Shown in pieces: positions 26,859-35,580 of a stretch of 64,000 nucleotides of DNA; positions within the stretch are counted from its first letter, which is position 1; every line of letters starts with the position of its first letter. The position numbers and the translations under genes are program-made. The notes under the pieces were generated by a model that was not told where the DNA came from, ran no database searches, and saw only the letters and a program-made list of their open reading frames with translations. Source of the stretch: Ruegeria sp. AD91A (lineage in GTDB: Bacteria; Pseudomonadota; Alphaproteobacteria; Rhodobacterales; Rhodobacteraceae); contig NZ_CP031946.1 in NCBI RefSeq assembly GCF_003443535.1, forward strand, positions 1,488,001 through 1,552,000, in the 5' to 3' direction.

Positions 26859-28598
26859 ATGACACGCGTATTTTCAATAATCCTATTGTTTCTTCTGGTC
26901 GGCCTGCGCGCCGCAACCGCGCAACAAGATCCCGGCGTCTGGGTCCAGATCGAGGCTCAGCCCTCGCTGAGCAAAGCACAAGAGCGGGCACAGGCCTATG
27001 CCGGCGCGTTACCGGACGTGAACGGATTTCGTCTGAACAGCGGCTGGTATGCAATCGTGATCGGCCCTTATGCACGCACTGACGCCGAACAGGTATTGCG
27101 CGTTTATCAGACCGAGGGCCAGATCCCGCGCGACAGCTACATCGCATTTTCCAGTGCGATGGGACAACAGTTCTGGCCCGTCGGAGCAAATGTACTGAAC
27201 CGTGGCACCGTCGCGGCACCAATTGAACCGGCAGCGCAACTGGAAGAAGCCCCGGCCGTGGTCACGCCTCAGAATTCGGATGAAAACCGCGCACAGGCGC
27301 TGCAGTCCGAACGTCTGCTGACCGCGCAGGAACGCAAAGATCTGCAAACGGCTCTGCGCGCGGCCGGGTTTTACAACTCGACCATTGATGGTGCGTTCGG
27401 GCAAGGCACCCGCCGCTCGATGAGCGATTGGCAGCGCTATAACGGGTTTGATGCAACGGGGGTGCTGACCACTTTGCAGCGCAAGGCCCTGATGGATGAA
27501 TACAACGCGCCGCTGATCTCTGTCGGAATGGAGCGGTATTCCGACGACAAGGCCGGGATTGTGCTCGACATGCCTCTGGGCGCTCTGAGCCTTGATCGTT
27601 ATGAAGCCCCGTTCGCACATTTCAAAAGCATCTCTGACCTGAACGCCAAGGCGCTCCTGATCAGCCAGGAGGGAGACAAGAACACGCTCCGCGCCCTTTA
27701 CGAGGTGATGCAATCGCTTGAGATCGTTCCGCTGAATGGCTCTCGTGAACTGGGCCGCGACCGGTTTACCCTTGAAGGACGCGGCAACGGCATAGTGTCC
27801 TTTACGCAAGCGCAATTGGCGGATGGAAAAATCAAGGGTTTCACCCTTGTCTGGCCCGAAGGAGACGAGGCACGTCGCCTGCGAGTTCTGTCAGCGATGA
27901 GGTCCAGCTTCAGCACAACGGATGCGGTTCTGGATGCCGCCGCCGGTGCATCCGCAGAACAGCGCATTGATCTGGTGTCGGGCCTTCAGGTCCGCAAGCC
28001 CCGACTGACGCGCTCTGGTTTCTTCGCGGATGAGAATGGGACAGTACTGACGGTTTCTGAGGCCGCAGACAGGTGCACGCGGATCACGCTGGATGGTGAT
28101 CAGGAGGTTCAACTGGCCCTGACAGACCCTGAACTTGGCGTTTCAGTCCTGCGTCCTGCAAAGACACTCGCCCCCATGAGCGTCGCCGCATTCAGTGCCG
28201 CCATTCCGCGCATCAAGTCGGAGGTGGCCGTGTCCGGCTATTCCTATGAGGGCGCATTGGGCGGCCCTTCTCTGACCTTCGGGCAGGTCGCTGACGTTCG
28301 TGGGCTGAAAGGTGAGGCGGGCGTCAAGCGTCTGGCGTTGAACGCCCAACCCGGCGATGCGGGCGGCCCCGTCTTCAATGACAGCGGCAACGTCGTCGGA
28401 ATGCTGTTGCCCACACCGTCCGAAGGGCGCACCCTGCCCGCTTCGGTCAGCCTTGCGGCCACCGTTGATCGGTTGACCGAAATTCTGGCAGAGGCCGGAG
28501 TGGCCGGTCAGTCGAGCGAGGAAACCACACGGATCTCGCCCAATGAGTTGAACCGGCGCGCAACCGGGATGACGGTTCTGGTTCGCTGCTGGGATTGA
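26859..28598 (+). CDS. SPOR/peptidoglycan-binding protein with a degenerate trypsin-like domain
   Basis: The 579-residue secreted protein has a signal peptide (cleavage near AATAQQ), then a SPOR-like repeat (VWVQIEAQPSLSKAQERAQA to YIAF). A peptidoglycan-binding domain (DLQTALRAAGFYNSTIDGAF, about 165-215) is followed by a trypsin-like domain in the last ~200 residues. The protease domain reads PGDAGGPVF where GDSGGP is expected (Ala501), and TVLTVSEAADRC where a TNAH histidine motif is expected. Both catalytic residues therefore look lost. It may bind septal or cell-wall peptidoglycan and act as a scaffold. A bidirectional terminator follows. Confidence 0.75.
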   Translation: MTRVFSIILLFLLVGLRAATAQQDPGVWVQIEAQPSLSKAQERAQAYAGALPDVNGFRLNSGWYAIVIGPYARTDAEQVLRVYQTEGQIPRDSYIAFSSAMGQQFWPVGANVLNRGTVAAPIEPAAQLEEAPAVVTPQNSDENRAQALQSERLLTAQERKDLQTALRAAGFYNSTIDGAFGQGTRRSMSDWQRYNGFDATGVLTTLQRKALMDEYNAPLISVGMERYSDDKAGIVLDMPLGALSLDRYEAPFAHFKSISDLNAKALLISQEGDKNTLRALYEVMQSLEIVPLNGSRELGRDRFTLEGRGNGIVSFTQAQLADGKIKGFTLVWPEGDEARRLRVLSAMRSSFSTTDAVLDAAAGASAEQRIDLVSGLQVRKPRLTRSGFFADENGTVLTVSEAADRCTRITLDGDQEVQLALTDPELGVSVLRPAKTLAPMSVAAFSAAIPRIKSEVAVSGYSYEGALGGPSLTFGQVADVRGLKGEAGVKRLALNAQPGDAGGPVFNDSGNVVGMLLPTPSEGRTLPASVSLAATVDRLTEILAEAGVAGQSSEETTRISPNELNRRATGMTVLVRCWD

Positions 28599-28615
28599 TC
28601 CGACAGCACATCATC

Positions 28616-28649
28616 AAAAAAGCGCCGCATGAAAGTGCGGCGCTTTTTC
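28616..28649. terminator. Bidirectional rho-independent terminator
   Basis: An A-run is followed by the perfect 8-bp stem GCGCCGCA/TGCGGCGC with a six-base loop and a five-T run. It sits between two convergent genes, and the A and T tracts suit termination from both directions. Confidence 0.85.
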
Positions 28650-28650
28650 G

Positions 28651-30225
28651 TTACAGAATGTCAGGTGTCACATGGATCAAGGTTGGCACAGGCGCGTCGA
28701 ATGCGGCTCGGACTGCACTTTGCATCTCTGCCACATTCGAAGGTGCTGAAGAGCGCGCACCGAAGGCTTGGGCGAGTTTGCAGAAATCAGGATTGTGGGC
28801 CATGACCGCAGTGGGGGCGATCTGACTGCGCACCATACTGTCCTCGATTTCTTTCAGTTTGCCGTTGTCCCATAGAATGATCGGCAGCGACAAACCCAGT
28901 TCAACCGCCACGCCCAGTTCCTGCATCGTGTAATGGAACCCGTAATCCCCGGCGATAACGGCCGTGGGTTTGCGGCGTCGGGCAACCGCCCCGCCAATAC
29001 CGGCGGGCAACCCATAGCCAAGAGTGCCAAACCCCGTCGGATGATGCCAGTGATGAGGATAGGCCATGTCCCATACCTCTTTTGCTACGTAAGCAAATTG
29101 CGTCATGTCCGAATAGATCATGGTGTCGGCCGGCATGGCCGCACGCAGGGCATCTGCAATCGGCACGATTCCCGGCCGCTCGGCATCCACCTCAGCACGC
29201 CAGCGGGCGCGCATGTCGGCCACTTCCTCGGCTGACCAGCCCGTTGCTGGTTTCATGTCCTGGGTTGCGTGCCACAGGGCGCGGGCAAAGCTCTGGCTGT
29301 CGACTTGCAGCTTGATGGCGGCGCGGCGGCTATCAGACAGAACCTCGGGGTCAAGATCAACGCGTATCAAGGTCGCCTTGTGCCCCAACTCATGCCGCCA
29401 CAAATCGACCTCGCCCAGCTCGGCCCCTACCGCGATCACCAGATCAGCCGATGCTATCACCTCGGCACTGCCGGGACGCGGCAACATGGATCCGAAATCC
29501 AGCGGATAATTTGCGCCCGACAGCCCACGTCCGGCATAGGTGGTAAAGCACGCCGCCCCCAGCTGCGTCAGAATCTGCCGCCATTCATTGGATTTGCAGC
29601 CCCCACCCAGAATGAACAGCGGCCTGCGGGCCAGGTTCAACATGGACACAACCGATGACACGTCAGGCGGCAACGCTTTGGTGCGCAGCGCGGGCTGGTT
29701 GGGGAACGGCGCCGGGTCGGCCTCGGCCTCCAACTGTGCGATGGGCACCTGAATGTGCTTGGGTCGCGGGCGCAAAAGCTCGAATTCTTCAAACGCCCGT
29801 TCTATCAGCCCATAGGCAGCTTCGGCGGAATCGGCCTGTAGAGACCAATCCGCAACCGTACCGGCGGCGGCACGTTGATCTTTCATCTGGTGCAACTGGC
29901 CCCGGACGGCCTGTGTTTCATCCAGACAGGAGGACAGAATCAGCATCGGAACCGAGTCGCTGTAGGCCTGTCCAATCGGGGTCATGATGTTGCACAAACC
30001 GGGTCCGGTGATCACATAGGCGACGCCGGGCTGGCCGGTCGCACGCGCGTAACCGTCAGCCATGAAACCAGCCCCCTGCTCGTGCCGGGCCAGAACATGC
30101 GTGATTCCGGCCTCTTCGATACCGCGATACATTTCCTGATTGTGGACACCGGGAATGCCGAAAATCACATCCACACCACGATCCTTGAGCATATGCGAGA
30201 TTTGCGCGCCAAGGGGTCTTTTCAT
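28651..30225 (-). CDS. Thiamine-diphosphate-dependent enzyme, acetolactate synthase/2-oxoacid decarboxylase type
   Basis: The 524-residue protein shows the three ThDP domains. The Pyr domain has FGIPGVHNQEMYRG and catalytic Glu49 in HEQGAGFMADGYARATGQ. A central domain begins near ARRPLFILGGGC, and the PP domain has YGLPAGIGGAV, the metal-binding AGDYGFHYTMQELGVAV and WDNGKL. Roseobacter proteins of this kind are often named 5-guanidino-2-oxopentanoate decarboxylase, but the substrate cannot be read here. Its start codon overlaps the trkH stop as TGATG, so translation is coupled. The earlier in-frame start inside trkH is rejected. Confidence 0.8.
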   Translation of the reverse strand: MKRPLGAQISHMLKDRGVDVIFGIPGVHNQEMYRGIEEAGITHVLARHEQGAGFMADGYARATGQPGVAYVITGPGLCNIMTPIGQAYSDSVPMLILSSCLDETQAVRGQLHQMKDQRAAAGTVADWSLQADSAEAAYGLIERAFEEFELLRPRPKHIQVPIAQLEAEADPAPFPNQPALRTKALPPDVSSVVSMLNLARRPLFILGGGCKSNEWRQILTQLGAACFTTYAGRGLSGANYPLDFGSMLPRPGSAEVIASADLVIAVGAELGEVDLWRHELGHKATLIRVDLDPEVLSDSRRAAIKLQVDSQSFARALWHATQDMKPATGWSAEEVADMRARWRAEVDAERPGIVPIADALRAAMPADTMIYSDMTQFAYVAKEVWDMAYPHHWHHPTGFGTLGYGLPAGIGGAVARRRKPTAVIAGDYGFHYTMQELGVAVELGLSLPIILWDNGKLKEIEDSMVRSQIAPTAVMAHNPDFCKLAQAFGARSSAPSNVAEMQSAVRAAFDAPVPTLIHVTPDIL

Positions 30226-31673
30226 CAGCCTCTCCAGAATTGAACGGTGAAGATCGCGTATACGGCCAAAAGCTCGAGCCGCCCGACCAGCATTCCGGTT
30301 GTCAGCAGCCATTTGGCCGTATCGTTAAGACCTGCAAAATTACCCGCAGGTCCGATCTGATCGCCAAGACCCGGGCCAACGTTGGCCAGCGCTGTCGCGG
30401 CCCCGGACACGGAAGTAATGAAGTCCAGACCTGTCAGTGCCAACGCCCAGGACAACACGCCCATCGACAGAACGAAGAACATGAAAAAACTCATCACCGA
30501 GGTCAGAACGTCCCGTCCGACCGGCCTTCCATCATAGAGCGGCATGAACACGCCATGAGGGGACCTGATCCGTTTGATCTGGCTTTTGATCGAGGCAAAC
30601 AGCAACTGATACCGGAAAACCTTGATCGAACACGCCGTCGACCCCGCGCATCCACCGATCAATCCGATCAGGAAAAACAACATGATCGGAAAGCTGCCCC
30701 ACCCCATGTAATCGACACTGGCATATCCTGTCCCCGAGATGATCGAGGTGATATTGAACAACGACTCGCGGAACGCCTGTTCCCAGTGATGGGGAAAGAC
30801 CGAGGTCAGAAAGACTGACATGATGACAACCAGAACCAGAATGGTCGCCAGAAATGCCCGTATTTGACTGTCTTTCCATAAGGACGCCGTATGACCATTG
30901 GCCAATTGGACATAGCGCACAAAGGGAAGAGCCGCCAAAATCATGAAGACGGATGCAGCATATTCGGCCGGGCCTGAAAATGTTCCAAACGAGGCATCAT
31001 AGTTCGAAAAACCGCCGGTAGACATCGTCGTGAATGCGTGCACCAACGCGTCAAAAAAACTCATCCCTAACCCGGCATAGACCAGCACGCATACAAGAGT
31101 CAGAAAGACGTAGATCAGGGAAATCTGTCCCGCAATCTCTTGCGCGCGTGGCAGGATTTTTCCCATGGTTTCAAATCCTTCCGATCGGAAGATTTGCATG
31201 CCACCAACCCGCAATTCCGGCAGGAACACCATGGCGACAACGATGATACCGATACCCCCCAGCCATTGCAGGATACCCCGCCACAACAAAAGCCCCTGCG
31301 GCAGCGTGTCCAACCCTGATATCACGGTCGAACCTGTGGTCGTCAGTCCTGACATCGCCTCGAAATACGCATCGACAAAGCGCAGCTCGGTTTCACCGAA
31401 CAGAAACGGAATTGCACCGAAGACGGGCAGCGCAACCCAGACCCCTGTTGTCAACAGAAAGGTCTGCCGAATGGTCAACCCCTCGCCCACGCCATTCGAA
31501 CAACTCATCGCCAGAACGGATCCGGTCAGCATCGTGATGATCGCGCTTTCCAGGAAGACATTCCATTCGCCGCGATCCTCGATGATGTCCGCAAGCATAG
31601 GAAACAGCATGGTCGCCCCAAGAATGGCGACCAGCAAGCCAATCACATATCCGACCGGGCGAAGATCCATCAT
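30225..31673 (-). CDS. trkH: TrkH family potassium transporter
   Basis: The 482-residue integral membrane protein has the four-repeat P-loop design of TrkH/KtrB. Selectivity-filter turns are visible in SGLTTTGSTVIS, TMSTGGFSNYD, SGTGYASVDY and ANVGPGLGD. The first of these is the typical TTTGST filter and the others carry the conserved glycines. It moves potassium, with TrkA as cytosolic partner; trkA is not in the window. It follows the phasin-like gene by 52 bases and overlaps the ThDP gene. A 14-bp perfect palindrome (GTTGGCG/CGCCAAC, 31684-31697) lies just upstream of the start. Confidence 0.9.
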   Translation of the reverse strand: MMDLRPVGYVIGLLVAILGATMLFPMLADIIEDRGEWNVFLESAIITMLTGSVLAMSCSNGVGEGLTIRQTFLLTTGVWVALPVFGAIPFLFGETELRFVDAYFEAMSGLTTTGSTVISGLDTLPQGLLLWRGILQWLGGIGIIVVAMVFLPELRVGGMQIFRSEGFETMGKILPRAQEIAGQISLIYVFLTLVCVLVYAGLGMSFFDALVHAFTTMSTGGFSNYDASFGTFSGPAEYAASVFMILAALPFVRYVQLANGHTASLWKDSQIRAFLATILVLVVIMSVFLTSVFPHHWEQAFRESLFNITSIISGTGYASVDYMGWGSFPIMLFFLIGLIGGCAGSTACSIKVFRYQLLFASIKSQIKRIRSPHGVFMPLYDGRPVGRDVLTSVMSFFMFFVLSMGVLSWALALTGLDFITSVSGAATALANVGPGLGDQIGPAGNFAGLNDTAKWLLTTGMLVGRLELLAVYAIFTVQFWRG

Positions 31674-31725
31674 AACGCGCAGCGTTGGCGCGCCAACCCG
31701 ACCGTGTCAAGCAGATGATCCCGGA

Positions 31726-32496
31726 TTACGCGTCTGTTTTGGTATCTGCCCCCGGCATCGCGGGTGGATTCGACGGCGACCGGGTTTTGCGCGCCTGCGG
31801 TTTTGATTGCTCTACCGCTGCCGCGGGTTTTGGCTGCGTAGCAGAAGGCGCTTGCTTCGGAGATGCTGCCTTGGGCGTACGGGGCGCGGGTTTTGCTCGG
31901 GTCGATTCGGTTTTTTCAAGCGTCTTAGCAGCTTTGGACCGTGCGGAGGGCGCCTTGGCCGCGGAATCCGCAGGTCGGGCCCGAGGTTTTTTCACCGGGG
32001 CTGATGCACCCGAGGAAGACGCGGCAGGGGTCGCGTTCCGTGCAACCGGCTTAACGTTATTGGCACCAGATACAGCCGGTTTCGTTTCTGTTTTTGGCTG
32101 CGGTGCCGGTTTTGGTGCTGGTTTGGCTTTCACTGCAGTTTCAACCCTAGGGGTGGCGGCGGCGCGTGGCTTCGCGGAAAACTCTGCAGGTTTGGGTTTG
32201 GGTTCGGGTTTCGGTGTAACCGCAACAACCTTCTTTACCGGTTTCTTCGCAACAGCGGTCTTTTGGGCCGCTGAATTTGACACGCGCGGCGCGGTAGCAT
32301 TGGCCTTGACCGTCGTCTTTTTAACCGGTTTTGCAGGAGCTGATGCAGCCGAGTGCAGTGCTTGCACAGGTGCCATGGGCAGTTCAAACGCAGAACGGGC
32401 CACAATTTGCATGATCTTTATCTGGTTGACCATTGCGTAGCCTGCCATGCGAATTGCCGCAGCTTGAAACTCCAGCGGTTGGGTAATCGGATTCAT
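31726..32496 (-). CDS. Phasin-like protein with a histone-H1-like Lys/Ala/Pro-rich tail
   Basis: The 256-residue protein has a short hydrophobic N-terminal helical part (FQAAAIRMAGYAMVNQIKI, about 9-30) and a very long low-complexity tail of K, A, P and S repeats such as KPKPAEFSAKP and TPKAASPKQAPS. That shape resembles PhaF/PhaM-like phasins, where a helical part binds polyhydroxyalkanoate granules and an H1-like tail binds DNA. Start 32496 has AGGAG at good spacing. The assignment rests on shape and on the inverted repeats upstream, not on a clear family match; an H1-like nucleoid protein is the alternative. Confidence 0.55.
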   Translation of the reverse strand: MNPITQPLEFQAAAIRMAGYAMVNQIKIMQIVARSAFELPMAPVQALHSAASAPAKPVKKTTVKANATAPRVSNSAAQKTAVAKKPVKKVVAVTPKPEPKPKPAEFSAKPRAAATPRVETAVKAKPAPKPAPQPKTETKPAVSGANNVKPVARNATPAASSSGASAPVKKPRARPADSAAKAPSARSKAAKTLEKTESTRAKPAPRTPKAASPKQAPSATQPKPAAAVEQSKPQARKTRSPSNPPAMPGADTKTDA

Positions 32497-32695
32497 TACA
32501 TGTTTCTCCTGTAAAAACGATGCAGCCCGAGATTTGTGACTAGTGCCTTGTCCGCTTCGATTTCTCGAGCGACGGTTTCGGTCTTGCAGTCCAAGGCATC
32601 TCACGTCTCGGCCTCCTTTCAGGGCCGTTCACCATTCAATTGGCATACAACGGCTGCTGCATTCCCTATGGACATACAACAAAAAAACGAGCAGA

Positions 32696-32722
32696 TGCAG
32701 CATTTTTGCTGCATTGCGGCAA
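32696..32722. promoter_or_regulatory. PhaR-like inverted repeats upstream of the phasin-like gene
   Basis: TGCAGC and GCTGCA form a perfect 6-bp inverted repeat around ATTTTT, and a second, overlapping near-palindrome TTGCTGCATTGCGGCAA follows. TGC/GCA-rich dyads of this type are known for PhaR, the polyhydroxyalkanoate-responsive repressor of alphaproteobacteria. They lie about 200 bases upstream of the phasin-like start. The rest of the 282-base gap (32497-32778) holds a CTGCTGCATT repeat (32652-32661) and no gene I can support. Confidence 0.4.
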
Positions 32723-32778
32723 AGGAGCGCCTACAGATGAAATCTCTGATCAAATTCTAACCGCTTACGCAGGTGTAT

Positions 32779-33882
32779 TCACCCAACGTGAAACAGGGTG
32801 GTGAACAGTCTTGGATCCAAGCTGGATGCCGCAAAGGTTGGTCCTTCGGTCAGAATCGACACGGCGTCGTGGCTGTGCAGGCTTTCCTGATGGCTGGCGA
32901 CAACCCGGAAATCACCGACGTGATGATCTGCCAGCAATTCAGCGCAGAACAAGCGCGCCGCATCTTCGACAAAAATCGGATTGGCGGCGTTTAGCTCGGC
33001 AAAAGCCTGTTCATCTTCACGTTTGACCATGACCTGCGTCTCGGTCGGAACCGCGCGTCGGCATAGCTCGATCAGGTCTTCAAACCACAGACAATCGGCG
33101 TCGCAATCGACGACCACGGAAATCCGCGCGACAGAACGTTGCGAATGCGGTGTCGCCAATTGTCCCCGCGTGGAACGGGCATGTTCACTCAGTTCCAAAG
33201 AGCACGGGCAGGTCGAGGAATAGACATAGTCCAGATGCATGATCTTCTGGCGCACACCGTTGGATTCCACCAGTTCCAGAGCGATGTCGTAATACTGGTA
33301 CCCTTCCAGACCCGATCTCAGGCTCTTGATCTTGTCCGGGTAGGAAAACCGCATTTGGATACGGGCATCGAAACTGTCCAGATCGGTCATGTAGTCGTCA
33401 AGCGCCGCCTCCATCACTTCGAAACTGAATGTGCGCTCAGCATGTTTGTAGAATGACCGCATGATCCGGGACATGTTGATGCCCTTTTTCTCGGCCTCAA
33501 GGCTGACGGTACCGGTGATTGACGTCTCAAGCGTCAGGTCTTCACCCTCTTTCCGATGAAATCGGATCGGCAGGCGGAAATTCGAGATGCCGACATGCTG
33601 TATCTGCTGCTTGGCACCGCGGATCAGGCTGGACGGACCGTTTTGCAAATCAGGCAATGTCGCGCGGTAATCCGCGTCAACTGAGAAACCATCCGGGTAC
33701 TCGCGCGAGAGCGAAGGGTAGTTCACCGCAGTCATGCCGGGCACCAGCCGCGCAATAGCCGGATCCAGTTGGCTGATCTCGGATGCCGTCGCAGATTCCG
33801 CCCATTGCCGCAGAACCTTCAGAGCCTCGGCGGCTTTTTCCTGATCCGGAGTATCATCAATGTCGCGCGGGTGAACGTTCAT
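32779..33882 (-). CDS. folE2: GTP cyclohydrolase FolE2
   Basis: The 367-residue type-IB enzyme opens the folate pathway by converting GTP to dihydroneopterin triphosphate. Signatures are ISNFRLPIRF, the RIMRSFYKHAERTFS segment, YVYSSTCPCSLELSEHARS with the metal-binding cysteine, and the HSQRSVARISVVVD motif. A closing VASHQESLHSHDAVSI segment is also typical. FolE2 replaces the zinc-dependent FolE in many alphaproteobacteria, sometimes under zinc limitation. No Zur-type box was identified. It forms, with folB and folP elsewhere in the window, the early folate steps. Confidence 0.95.
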   Translation of the reverse strand: MNVHPRDIDDTPDQEKAAEALKVLRQWAESATASEISQLDPAIARLVPGMTAVNYPSLSREYPDGFSVDADYRATLPDLQNGPSSLIRGAKQQIQHVGISNFRLPIRFHRKEGEDLTLETSITGTVSLEAEKKGINMSRIMRSFYKHAERTFSFEVMEAALDDYMTDLDSFDARIQMRFSYPDKIKSLRSGLEGYQYYDIALELVESNGVRQKIMHLDYVYSSTCPCSLELSEHARSTRGQLATPHSQRSVARISVVVDCDADCLWFEDLIELCRRAVPTETQVMVKREDEQAFAELNAANPIFVEDAARLFCAELLADHHVGDFRVVASHQESLHSHDAVSILTEGPTFAASSLDPRLFTTLFHVG

Positions 33883-34114
33883 CGGCTGCGGTTCCTCGAA
33901 TGGTCGGCAGAATATATACGGCTGCAGGTCACTTACCAGTTTAACCCATTACGCAGGAAATAGCAGTCCGGATTGAAAAAACCGGCGCAAAACCGTCATT
34001 TCGCAACGAATTACGCCTTTCGCAGACGCAAAGGTCAGGCTTCAACCGTGAATACCACCCGAAAAGACACCGCGTTCACAGACAACGCGACGCCCCCAGG
34101 CGGTAAGAGGCTTT

Positions 34115-35320
34115 TCACTGTGCTCCAGTTTTTTTCTGCGAAGCCTCCAATGCCTGTTGGATGTCCGCCAGCAGGTCCCTTGCGTCTTCCAGGCCAACTG
34201 AAAAACGGATCAGGCCCGGCGTTATGCCCAGCTCATCTTTTTGTGCATCGCTCAGGCGCTGGTGGGTGGTGGTCGCCGGGTGCGTCGCGATCGACTTGGC
34301 ATCGCCCAGGTTGTTGGAGATCACAGGAATGGTCATCGCATTCAGGAAAGCAAAAGCCGCGTCCTTGCCACCCTTGATATCCAGAGACAACACGGTTCCG
34401 CCCTTTCCGCCAAGTTGCGATTGAACCAGAGCATTTTGCGCGTGGGTCTTCAAACCAGGGTAAAGGGTACGCAACAGCGCGGGATGCCCTTCAAGCGCCT
34501 CCGCGATCCTTTGCGCGCTGTCGGCCTGCGCATTGACGCGCAGCGCCATGGTTTCCAGACCTTTGAGCATGACCCAGGCGTTGAACGGGCTGAGCGCGCC
34601 GCCGGTATGCTTCAGATACGGCTCAACGGTTCCGCGGATGAAGTCCCTGGTGCCGATGATGACGCCGCCCAGCGCACGGCCCTGCCCGTCAATGTGCTTG
34701 GTTGCCGAATAAACGACCACATCCGCGCCCTGTTCTATCGCGCGCGAGAAGACGGGCGTCGAGAACACATTGTCCACCACCACAATGGCACCGACTGCAT
34801 GGGCCAGCTCGGACACGGATGCGATGTCTATCACTTCAAGAGTCGGGTTCGACATGGATTCGAAGAAGACCGCCTTGGTGCCCGGGCGGATCGCTGCCTG
34901 CCATTGCTCCAGATCGGTGCCGTCCACAAAGGTAACTTCGACGCCAAAACGGGTCAGGATGTTCTCAAGAATGTACAGGCAGGACCCGAACAGTGCCTTT
35001 GCTGAAACAACATGGTCCCCGGCCTTCAACATCGAGGTCAGCGCACCGTTGACCGCCGCCATGCCCGAGGCCGTCGCGAACGCATCCTCGCCACCTTCAA
35101 GTGCCGCTATACGCTGTTCGAACATAGATACGGTCGGATTGCCATAGCGGGCATAGATGAACTCATCGGGGCCGCATTCCAGAAACCGGGCTTCGGCCTG
35201 TTCGGCGCTTTCGTAGACAAAGCCCTGCGTCAGGAAAATCGCCTCGCTCACCTCATTGTACTGACTGCGGCGGATACCGCCATGAACGGCTTGTGTGCGC
35301 TTGTTCCAGTTCTCGCTCAT
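34115..35320 (-). CDS. metZ: O-succinylhomoserine sulfhydrylase
   Basis: The 401-residue PLP enzyme of the Cys/Met-metabolism family turns O-succinylhomoserine and sulfide into homocysteine for methionine synthesis. It shows FIYARYGNPTV, ASGMAAVNGALTSMLKAGD, the PLP-lysine in VVYSATKHIDGQGR (Lys208), and SVGLEDARDLLADI at the end. Start 35320 (MSENWNKRTQ) has AAAGGA upstream. An in-frame ATG at 35392 would add 24 residues and begins directly after the riboswitch. Expression is likely controlled by the SAM-II element and the hairpin upstream. Confidence 0.93.
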   Translation of the reverse strand: MSENWNKRTQAVHGGIRRSQYNEVSEAIFLTQGFVYESAEQAEARFLECGPDEFIYARYGNPTVSMFEQRIAALEGGEDAFATASGMAAVNGALTSMLKAGDHVVSAKALFGSCLYILENILTRFGVEVTFVDGTDLEQWQAAIRPGTKAVFFESMSNPTLEVIDIASVSELAHAVGAIVVVDNVFSTPVFSRAIEQGADVVVYSATKHIDGQGRALGGVIIGTRDFIRGTVEPYLKHTGGALSPFNAWVMLKGLETMALRVNAQADSAQRIAEALEGHPALLRTLYPGLKTHAQNALVQSQLGGKGGTVLSLDIKGGKDAAFAFLNAMTIPVISNNLGDAKSIATHPATTTHQRLSDAQKDELGITPGLIRFSVGLEDARDLLADIQQALEASQKKTGAQ

Positions 35321-35352
35321 CTCATTCCTTTCAGCCTCTGGCGGAGGCAAAC

Positions 35353-35389
35353 AAAAAACCCCAGACGCGGCCAAGCGAAAGGGGTCTTT
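35353..35389 (-). terminator. Intrinsic terminator in the metZ leader
   Basis: On the minus strand AAAGACCCC and GGGGTTTTTT pair over nine positions (one G-T) around a loop of about 18 bases, ending in six T. It lies between the riboswitch and the metZ start at 35320, so it could attenuate transcription when SAM is plentiful. Confidence 0.55.
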
Positions 35390-35392
35390 CAT

Positions 35393-35452
35393 CCTGACCT
35401 TTTAGCGGTGTTGTTTAGCGTGGCCCGCAATCCGGTAACAAATCGCCACGTA
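35393..35452 (-). promoter_or_regulatory. SAM-II riboswitch
   Basis: On the minus strand a CGTGGC arm pairs with GCCACG to form P1, with GATTTG at the start of the loop, followed by GCTAAACAACACCGCTAAAAGG. The conserved GCCACGCTAAA and CGCTAAAAGG words match the alphaproteobacterial SAM-II (metA) motif, whose pseudoknot closes on the loop and covers the AAAGGTC ribosome-binding region. It sits ahead of metZ, the usual gene controlled by this riboswitch. Confidence 0.9.
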
Positions 35453-35580
35453 GCTCTGGGATGGCAATACGCCTCGGGCGGTTTGCGGTCAAGCCCGGCT
35501 TGCATTCGGTCACGCTTTCGTAAACCGCACTTGCCGAGCCGGCAGAAACCCGCATGATCCCCCCAACATCAGGAGAACAC

